Positions 14,595 to 19,896 of a stretch of 19,896 nt of DNA are shown here, piece after piece (the stretch's first letter is position 1; each line of letters begins with the position of its first letter). The notes under the pieces are model-generated. The model did no database searches, was not told the origin of the DNA, and saw only the letters and a program-made list of their open reading frames with translations. The position numbers and the translations under genes are program-made. The DNA is from Actinomycetota bacterium (lineage in GTDB: Bacteria; Actinomycetota; Actinomycetes; Nanopelagicales; Nanopelagicaceae), in contig WLPB01000002.1 of assembly GCA_009698975.1 (NCBI GenBank), positions 1 to 19,896 on the forward strand. Reading direction: 5' to 3'.

Positions 14595-15599
14595 TTATGC
14601 TCGACTTTCCAACATCAACTCGAGCAGAGCTCTATCAATATTGAGCCCTTCAAAGTTTTCATACGTTGTTCTCGGGCGGCCGTGGTTTGCAATACCAAAG
14701 TTTCCATCAAACTCCCAGAGCGAATAACCCCAACGAGATTCGCGATAGATATCAAAGAGATCGCCAAACCAAGCGAGTGCAACATCGTTATCCGTATATT
14801 TGTAGCAACCGAATTCGCCGATGTGCACTGGGCGACCCATGGCTTGCACATCTCGCCAAGGTTGATAGAAATCCCATAACGCTTGGCGATCCCAATACTT
14901 ACCTTCATAGGTGCATGGATAAGTCGGAATAGGCATTCCCTTGCTTCCATCCCACCACTCCGCCTTGTAGTGGCTCACTAACATCGGCTGATATCCGCGC
15001 CCGCTATGAACAACATCGAGATCCGCAAGTTCAGGCATCGCCAAGTGGCCACCCGCGAGACCATTAATTACAACCGTTCTCTCAGGATCAATTTCGCGAA
15101 TCGCTGCCGTCACTGAGCGAATCACGGCGGAGTGGATCTCTCTCGTGAAGCCTCGCTGGCCTTCAGCAGGTGGCTCATTGACTAAATCAAAACTCAAGAG
15201 ATCCATGTGCTTACCTTTGTAGCGTTCAGCGACAATTGACCAAAGTCGATGGAATGTCGCTTGCGGTTCTGCATCAGACCAGAGATTCGTTGCTTCTAAC
15301 TCCCAGCCATTGATGCAATATCCGGGTGCTCTATGAAGGTTTAAGCTAATGTGAATTCCACGAGAGATAGATTCGTGTATATATGAATCTAAGAGTTTGA
15401 GGAATGACTCGTGCACTGGCCCATCAAGGGTGTCAATCCAGAACCTATAGTCAGTTGGCAGCCTTAAGAATTTGAATTCATACTTCGCCATAAAATCGAG
15501 CATCCGAGTATCTGCTGGCAGCGCTGCATCCATATGGCCCTGTGAATATGCCCATTGCGCGTTGAATCCGTAGCCAAGGTTTTGATCTGCATTAATCAT
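14595..15599 (-). CDS. Cytoplasmic GH5 (cellulase-family) glycosidase
   Basis: This 334-residue single-domain protein is a GH5 TIM barrel. Visible marks are FLRLPTDYRFW (45-54), LNLHRAPGYC (86-95), LLSFDLVNEPP with acid/base Glu142, and RPVHIGEFGCY with nucleophile Glu262. No signal peptide is present, so it should cut imported oligosaccharides, not polymer. It complements the secreted GH5 encoded at 8715-10490, to which it shows no obvious close similarity. The ATG at 15599 shares one base with the esterase stop (TGATG); a TTG one codon earlier is possible. Together with the esterase it would deacetylate and then shorten acetylated gluco- or mannan fragments. GH5 covers endoglucanase, mannanase and beta-glucosidase-like activities, and which applies here cannot be told from motifs. 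Confidence 0.88.
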   Translation of the reverse strand: MINADQNLGYGFNAQWAYSQGHMDAALPADTRMLDFMAKYEFKFLRLPTDYRFWIDTLDGPVHESFLKLLDSYIHESISRGIHISLNLHRAPGYCINGWELEATNLWSDAEPQATFHRLWSIVAERYKGKHMDLLSFDLVNEPPAEGQRGFTREIHSAVIRSVTAAIREIDPERTVVINGLAGGHLAMPELADLDVVHSGRGYQPMLVSHYKAEWWDGSKGMPIPTYPCTYEGKYWDRQALWDFYQPWRDVQAMGRPVHIGEFGCYKYTDNDVALAWFGDLFDIYRESRWGYSLWEFDGNFGIANHGRPRTTYENFEGLNIDRALLELMLESRA

Positions 15600-16576
15600 C
15601 AAGAACTCTTTTCTGCTAGTAGTTTTTCAAGCCAAGAAGCTTGCACGAGTTGATGCGCGACACTTCCGCCTTCGTGGGTATTGAACTCGTACACCTCGGT
15701 ATCAATTTTTCCGGCATATCGATTTCGCATCGCAAAGATTGTTTCAGGGGGACATATGGGGTCGTGCAATCCAATTGAAACCAGCGCTGGGGCAGTTGCC
15801 ATCGTGACCAGATTCGTAACATCAAAGTACGAGAGCGTTTGAAAAACCTGTTCTACTTCAGCGCGATGAACCCGTAGGTATGTGGTGATTTCGTGATACG
15901 GATATGTATCTACGATTTCAGTTGCTCTGCGGAAAGAGCAGAGAAATGGAACATCGGGCATTGCCGCAAAAACTCCATTAGAGAGTGATGCAGCAGCAAG
16001 TGCAATCCCGCCACCTTGACTTCCTCCCGCGACGATAACTCGGGTTGGATCGACTCCTGGCAGATTCTGAGCCGCCCGCACAAAGGCAACGGCATCAACA
16101 AAGACTCGTCTGTAGTAATAATCTTCCTGAGAAAGAATTCCTTGAGTCATAAATCCAGGGGAGTGAGAGTGACGCGGATAAGAGCCATCCGGTGTATCGG
16201 AGAGACGATAACCACCACCCTGGCCACGGGTATCCATCACCAGAACTCGATATCCGGCGGCAACCCAGAAGAGCCATTCGTGAGGCAAGCCGCGTCCGCC
16301 CCCATATCCGTCGTATAAGAGGATGCAGGGAGATGTCTCAGGAGCGCTTGCGGATTCGAGAAACCAGCCACGAATTGGATCATTGTTATATCCCGCAACA
16401 GTCACATCCCACGTCGAGACATTTTTCATTGGCGTTGAGTAGGGCGTTAGAGAGAGCTGATTTTCCTTAGGGAGCTTCTGCTCGAGAGTGTTCTGCCAAA
16501 ATTGCGCGAAGTCTTCCCTGGCCGTCTTCGGTGCTTGGCTTTTCTCAAGCTCTTCCCGACTTGATCCTATGAGCAT
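15599..16576 (-). CDS. CE7-type acetyl esterase (acetylxylan esterase/cephalosporin-C deacetylase family)
   Basis: This 325-residue alpha/beta hydrolase has the full CE7 signature: RGQGG (117-121), GGSQGG with nucleophile Ser186, and a C-terminal HE pair (His301-Glu302 in THEGG), with Asp272 in GLHDPICPP completing the triad. Members are cytoplasmic enzymes that remove acetyl groups from imported short xylo- or manno-oligosaccharides. Length agrees with the family (about 320). No signal peptide is present. GGAGG lies seven bases before the ATG, 21 bp after the ABC transporter stop; its own stop overlaps the GH5 start. Its presence implies the glycan is acetylated, as plant glucomannan, galactomannan-type hemicelluloses and xylan can be. 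Confidence 0.92.
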   Translation of the reverse strand: MLIGSSREELEKSQAPKTAREDFAQFWQNTLEQKLPKENQLSLTPYSTPMKNVSTWDVTVAGYNNDPIRGWFLESASAPETSPCILLYDGYGGGRGLPHEWLFWVAAGYRVLVMDTRGQGGGYRLSDTPDGSYPRHSHSPGFMTQGILSQEDYYYRRVFVDAVAFVRAAQNLPGVDPTRVIVAGGSQGGGIALAAASLSNGVFAAMPDVPFLCSFRRATEIVDTYPYHEITTYLRVHRAEVEQVFQTLSYFDVTNLVTMATAPALVSIGLHDPICPPETIFAMRNRYAGKIDTEVYEFNTHEGGSVAHQLVQASWLEKLLAEKSS

Positions 16577-16597
16577 TACATATCCTCCATCATCTTC

Positions 16598-18376
16598 TTA
16601 CTCCTCCGGAATAAACGATTGTGCATCGTAAAGTCTTCTGTAAAGGCCATTGCCTGCCACTAAATCTGCATGGGTACCTGACTCTTCAATCACGCCTTCA
16701 TTGAGAACCAGAATTAAATCCGCCTCTTTAATGGTTGAGAGTCGATGAGCGACAACAAAGGTTGTTCGATTGCGCATGAGAGTTTTGAGCGCCTGCTGAA
16801 TTAACTTTTCAGACTCTGAATCAAGTGCAGAAGTTGCTTCGTCGAGAATCAGAATTTTTGGGTTTCGAATCAATGCACGAGCAATTGCAAGGCGCTGGCG
16901 TTGTCCACCACTCAGTCGTGCACCGCGCTCGCCGACAATTGTCTCTACACCGGCAGGAAGGCTGTTCACAAATGCGAGGGCATTTGCATCTCGTAGAGAA
17001 TCTTCGATTTCAGAGACGCTTACATCATTGAGTCCATATGCAATATTTTCAGCGATTGTTCCATCAAATAAAACTGATTCTTGTGGGACAACAGATAGGA
17101 ATCTCCGCATTGTTCGCAGGTCGAGTCCCTGATTGTTCTTTCCATCAAGCTCAATGACGCCTTCGGTAGGACGCAAGAATCCGATAATCAAATTGATAAG
17201 TGTTGATTTTCCCGATCCTGATGGTCCAACTAAAGCAATCATCTTGCCTGGCTCTGCGAGAAGGCTTATTTGGTTGATCGAAGGCTTGTGATTTGTCGGA
17301 TAGGTGTATGAGACGTTCTTAAACTCTACTTTTCCGCTCACTTCATCAACGCTCTTCTTGCCCTGATTCTCTTCGATATCCGGAGACTCAAGGATCTCAC
17401 CGAGTGAGGTAATTGAGGCAAAGCCCTTTGAGATAGCGGGGGCAAGGCTTGCAAGGAGAATTACTGAACCAATCAGCGCGCCAAAGTTTGCGGTCAGAAG
17501 TACTACATCGCCTGCTGAAACTCCAAACTTTCCAGTCAAAGCACACGCGGCCGCAAGGACTAGGCATGAAACGTTTGCAAATTGAAAAGTTACCCAAGCA
17601 GCGGCGTTGAATTTGCCGTTAATGCGATCAAGCTTCAGCCCTGCTTCCCTGACGCTTTCAAAGGAGTTATTCATACCTTTAATCGCGCGTCGTTCAAGAC
17701 CGTGAGCGCGCGTAACGTGAAGCAAGGTAGTCATTTCATTGACCTTGCTAGACATGCGTTCGATTTCTCCTCTGAAGTCCTCGTTATATTCATTGAGAGA
17801 TCGCCGCAAACGAATAATCACAAGTGAGGCGGCTGGGGTAACGAGAATAAAGAAGATAAGAAAATTCGGAACTCGGATCGCTGTCACGATGAGCGCCCCT
17901 AAAAGGCTATTGATTGCCGCTAATCCACCATCAGATAGATGGCGCAACATTTGCTCAATGTTTTCAACATCACGAACTACCTTGGTTTGAAGTGCTCCGG
18001 TGCTAGTTTTTTGGTAGTAACCAAATGAGAGTTGTTGCATTCGCACAACTAGTGCTGAGCGGATTCTGTTCTCTGTATCTCGAATAGCAATCGCAAGGAA
18101 TTTTACGTAGAGCAAATTGGTGGGGTAATTTTGCAGAACTACAAAGATGAGGGCAGCTGCATTGATGGAGAGTTCGAGGAGTGTTCGCTTTTGAACCACG
18201 ATATCGATCATGTTGGCGGTGATGAGAGGGATGAACCAAGCGGGGGAGTGCTTAATGCTGAAGAAGATTGTCGCCAGAATAATGTTCTTCTTCTGATCCC
18301 TGAGAAGAAATTTCAGAGTCTGAATTGGGCTTTCACCCTTGAAATGATGGGCAATTTCATTCTCTGCAATGTGCAT
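16598..18376 (-). CDS. ABC transporter, fused membrane and ATPase domains (exporter type)
   Basis: This 592-residue half-transporter has a six-span transmembrane domain (about 30-325) and a nucleotide-binding domain (about 348-590). Visible motifs are Walker A GPSGSGKST (384-392), the Q-loop region VVPQESVLFDGTIAENIAYG, signature LSGGQRQRLAIARAL (488-502), Walker B ILILDEATSALD (508-519) and the His switch AHRLS (His544). This MsbA/multidrug arrangement works as a dimer and usually exports lipids, glycans, peptides or drugs; it is not the ATPase of the CUT1 importer. It heads the unit with the esterase and GH5, so a link to glycan handling is suspected. The ATG has no strong ribosome site, but an in-frame stop just upstream (18391-18389) rules out a longer protein. 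An operator-like site lies 43 bp upstream of the start. Confidence 0.93.
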   Translation of the reverse strand: MHIAENEIAHHFKGESPIQTLKFLLRDQKKNIILATIFFSIKHSPAWFIPLITANMIDIVVQKRTLLELSINAAALIFVVLQNYPTNLLYVKFLAIAIRDTENRIRSALVVRMQQLSFGYYQKTSTGALQTKVVRDVENIEQMLRHLSDGGLAAINSLLGALIVTAIRVPNFLIFFILVTPAASLVIIRLRRSLNEYNEDFRGEIERMSSKVNEMTTLLHVTRAHGLERRAIKGMNNSFESVREAGLKLDRINGKFNAAAWVTFQFANVSCLVLAAACALTGKFGVSAGDVVLLTANFGALIGSVILLASLAPAISKGFASITSLGEILESPDIEENQGKKSVDEVSGKVEFKNVSYTYPTNHKPSINQISLLAEPGKMIALVGPSGSGKSTLINLIIGFLRPTEGVIELDGKNNQGLDLRTMRRFLSVVPQESVLFDGTIAENIAYGLNDVSVSEIEDSLRDANALAFVNSLPAGVETIVGERGARLSGGQRQRLAIARALIRNPKILILDEATSALDSESEKLIQQALKTLMRNRTTFVVAHRLSTIKEADLILVLNEGVIEESGTHADLVAGNGLYRRLYDAQSFIPEE

Positions 18377-18418
18377 TACGAAACCGTACTCAAATTGCCT
18401 CGCGAATCTGTGAGTTTT

Positions 18419-18432
18419 TGATAACGATTTCC
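18419..18432. promoter_or_regulatory. LacI-type operator-like site before the ABC/esterase/GH5 unit
   Basis: TGATAACGATTTCC matches the general LacI-family pattern TGWNANCGNTNWCA at 13 of 14 positions. It is less like the two operators at 13839 and 14563 than they are like each other, and I could not place a convincing -10/-35 pair beside it, so the assignment is tentative. Confidence 0.4.
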
Positions 18433-18565
18433 TGTCTCGCGCCCCGATTTTCGGCCATTTCCACCGATTTAGCTATGGCCCGGCTAGGCAGGGGCTTCGT
18501 AGGGCTTCTTTCTTGGCGTGTCGCGAGCCTCATCCTTGAAACTCTCTAGAAATGCTTTAGAGTTA

Positions 18566-18581
18566 CTACTAGATGTAGGGG
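18566..18581. promoter_or_regulatory. NrdR-box-like site 1
   Basis: The core CTAGATGTAG fits CTAnATnTAG, the centre of the NrdR box (consensus about acaCTATATATAGtgt). It lies right after the possible nrdR -10 element, where NrdR would repress its own operon. Confidence 0.55.
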
Positions 18582-18636
18582 TTGAAAGAGCGAAAGCTTC
18601 CATTAGTAGTGTTTCTAGTGTATCTTTCGCAATTCT

Positions 18637-18652
18637 CCACTATATGTAGTTG
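18637..18652. promoter_or_regulatory. NrdR-box-like site 2
   Basis: The core CTATATGTAG is a closer match to the NrdR box than site 1 and lies 38 bp before the nrdR start. The two cores are 71 bp apart, about seven helical turns, rather than the roughly three turns usual for paired NrdR boxes. Confidence 0.6.
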
Positions 18653-18689
18653 GATGGAAACTTACGCATTTAGAGAAAGGACACGCCGG

Positions 18690-19205
18690 ATGATCTGCCC
18701 ATTTTGTCGCCACGATGATTCACGGGTGATCGATTCTCGCCCCGTGGAAGATGGCACACAAATTCGCCGTCGCCGCGAATGCCCACAGTGCTCCCAACGA
18801 TTTTCTACTCAAGAAGTTGCTCTCCTTAACATTATTAAACGATCAGGTGCGACCGAACCATTTAGTCGCGAGAAGGTCCTCGTCGGTGTCCGCAAGGCAT
18901 GCCAGGGTCGACCAGTAAATGAAGATGATTTGGTCTTGCTAGCCCAACGCGTGGAGGAAGCTCTTCGCGCAACTGGCCAAGCTGAGATCGAAGCAAACGA
19001 GGTCGGTATGGCAATTCTTGCGCCACTCCGTGAACTCGATGAGGTTGCTTACCTGCGATACGCCTCTGTGTACCGTAACTTTGCCTCCCTCGAAGATTTT
19101 GAAGGTGAGATCGCACTTCTCCGTGCTCTACCTTCAAATAGTAATTCAACTAGTAATTCCCCTTCCTCCGCCAGCAAGTTAACGAGTAGCTCCTCCAAGA
19201 GCTAA
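18690..19205 (+). CDS. nrdR: Transcriptional repressor NrdR
   Basis: This 171-residue protein has the NrdR layout: an N-terminal zinc ribbon (Cys3, Cys6, Cys31, Cys34, in CPFC and CPQC) with the basic IRRRRE segment, then an ATP-cone domain (about 46-136, ending [13 protein letters not shown]). NrdR senses ATP/dATP and represses ribonucleotide reductase genes. The ATG at 18690 was chosen because the zinc ribbon starts at residue 3 and AAAGGA lies eight bases upstream; a longer frame from 18582 would add 36 residues unlike any NrdR and would run through the operator. Residues 148-171 form an extra tail with 13 serines in 24 residues; most NrdR proteins stop near 150. It is followed by nrdJ after 86 bp, and two NrdR-box-like sites precede it, so autoregulation together with nrdJ is likely. 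Confidence 0.95.
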   Translation: MICPFCRHDDSRVIDSRPVEDGTQIRRRRECPQCSQRFSTQEVALLNIIKRSGATEPFSREKVLVGVRKACQGRPVNEDDLVLLAQRVEEALRATGQAEIEANEVGMAILAPLRELDEVAYLRYASVYRNFASLEDFEGEIALLRALPSNSNSTSNSPSSASKLTSSSSKS

Positions 19206-19291
19206 TTGATTCCTTGCACCAAAAAACTGAATAAGCAGCACTGTTTTAACACCAGAAACCACAACATTAAGAGAAGACGGGAAAAATAAAC

Positions 19292-19896
19292 ATGTCAGAT
19301 ACGGTCATCAACCGACCAGCTTCAAAGGTAAAAGGCGGCAAGGGTTTAACTATTGAGCGCATCTACACCAACGAGGGCATCCATCCATATGACGAGGTCA
19401 CATGGGATCGCCGCGATGTAGTGCAGCAGAACTGGAAGACAGGCGAGGTTGTTTTCGAACAACGCGGCGTCGAATATCCAGATTTCTGGTCTGTTAACGC
19501 TTCGACAATCGTTACAACAAAGTACTTCCGTGGAGCAGTCGGTGCCGAAAACCGTGAGTGGTCACTCAAGCAGGTAATCGATCGCGTAGTCCTTACATAT
19601 ACAAAGGCTGGCCGCGAGAACGGTTACTTCGCAACTGAAGCGGATGCAACAATTTTCGAACACGAGCTCACACATATGCTCATGCACCAAACATTCTCAT
19701 TTAACTCACCAGTGTGGTTCAACGTTGGAACAGCAGCGCCTCAGCAGGTATCTGCATGCTTCATCTTGTCAGTTGACGACACAATGGATTCAATCCTTAA
19801 CTGGTACCGCGAAGAAGGAATGATCTTTAAGGGCGGTTCTGGTGCCGGTCTTAACCTTTCACGTATTCGTTCATCAAAGGAACTTCTTAAGTCAGG
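19292..19896 (+). CDS. nrdJ: Class II (B12-dependent) ribonucleotide reductase NrdJ, N-terminal part
   Basis: The frame is open from the ATG at 19292 to the window end, giving 201 residues of a much longer protein. Landmarks typical of the adenosylcobalamin-dependent NrdJ group are GLTIERIYTNEGIHPYDEV near the N-terminus, QTFSFNSPVWFNVG, QQVSACFILSVDDTMDSI with the first active-site Cys, and FKGGSGAGLNLSRIRS. The enzyme reduces ribonucleotides to deoxyribonucleotides for DNA synthesis. The break is the window edge, not a mutation. It follows nrdR by 86 bp in the same direction, the usual actinobacterial arrangement. The ribosome site before the ATG is weak (GGGA about 10 bases upstream). Confidence 0.95.
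   Translation, partial: MSDTVINRPASKVKGGKGLTIERIYTNEGIHPYDEVTWDRRDVVQQNWKTGEVVFEQRGVEYPDFWSVNASTIVTTKYFRGAVGAENREWSLKQVIDRVVLTYTKAGRENGYFATEADATIFEHELTHMLMHQTFSFNSPVWFNVGTAAPQQVSACFILSVDDTMDSILNWYREEGMIFKGGSGAGLNLSRIRSSKELLKS

Larger units (their letters stand above)
18433..18689 (+). promoter_or_regulatory. Intergenic promoter region between the island and nrdR
   Basis: The 313-bp stretch from 18377 to 18689 has no gene I can support. Its left part holds the operator-like site at 18419-18432. A possible nrdR promoter is TTGAAA (18536-18541) and TAGAGT (18558-18563) with a 16-bp spacer, placed just before the first NrdR-box-like site. No tRNA or small RNA structure was recognised. A GC-rich patch at about 18475-18515 has short repeated GGGCTTC/GGGGCTTC words of unknown meaning. 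Confidence 0.4.

Noticed and set aside
14666..14932. Open frame on the plus strand opposite the cytoplasmic GH5
   Set aside because: It is a shadow of a gene with strong catalytic motifs, with no ribosome site and no recognisable protein features.
18541..18565. Imperfect inverted repeat around CTCTAGA and TTTAGAG
   Set aside because: The arms are short and interrupted, and it overlaps the likely promoter; no clear link to a known element.
18582..18689. N-terminal extension of NrdR from 18582
   Set aside because: It would run through the regulatory region and add 36 residues before the zinc ribbon, which in NrdR begins at the very N-terminus.
1..19896. Search for tRNA, rRNA, CRISPR arrays, insertion sequences, integrases and attachment-site repeats
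   Set aside because: None was recognised by eye. Short direct repeats at the island ends cannot be excluded without an alignment.

Overview
The window looks like the chromosome of a low- to mid-GC actinobacterium. An SOS-controlled LysM cell-division protein sits at the left edge. An nrdR gene followed by a class II (B12-dependent) ribonucleotide reductase, nrdJ, sits at the right edge. In Mycobacterium and relatives lexA, the LysM gene and nrdR are neighbours, so the two ends look like one conserved housekeeping locus that has been opened up. The base composition and gene complement would suit freshwater Nanopelagicales-type (acI) Actinobacteria. That placement is inference; no rRNA is present to confirm it.

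Between these ends (about 473-18376) lies an 18 kb block of 14 genes, all on the minus strand and almost all concerned with a beta-mannan-like or mixed hemicellulose glycan. Read in the direction of transcription it has three units. Unit 1 (18376 to 14595) encodes a fused ABC transporter, a CE7-type acetyl esterase and a cytoplasmic GH5 glycosidase. Unit 2 (14525 to 13971) encodes one small membrane-anchored or exported protein of unknown function, followed by a terminator hairpin. Unit 3 (13774 to 473) is an 11-gene chain: sugar-binding protein, an intergenic hairpin, two ABC permeases, a secreted GH5, a LacI-family repressor, a ROK sugar kinase, a cupin phosphomannose isomerase, a GH2 beta-mannosidase, a GH28-fold protein, a membrane acyltransferase and an exported SGNH protein. 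Most junctions in unit 3 overlap or abut, so it is probably one long operon.

The genes fit a route from polymer to central metabolism. The secreted GH5 cuts the polymer, the binding protein and permeases import oligosaccharides, and the cytoplasmic CE7 esterase, GH5, GH2 and GH28 enzymes deacetylate and trim them. The ROK kinase then phosphorylates the free hexose and the isomerase converts mannose-6-phosphate to fructose-6-phosphate. No importer ATPase is encoded here, so a shared one elsewhere must power the permeases.

Regulation is readable. Units 2 and 3 start with matching promoters (TTGACA, 17 bp, AAATCT), each with a LacI-type operator laid over the -35 box. A third operator-like site lies upstream of unit 1. 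The LacI gene inside unit 3 is the obvious candidate regulator. On the plus strand, a perfect SOS box precedes the LysM gene and two NrdR-box-like sites precede nrdR. I saw no tRNA, rRNA, CRISPR array, insertion sequence or integrase gene.
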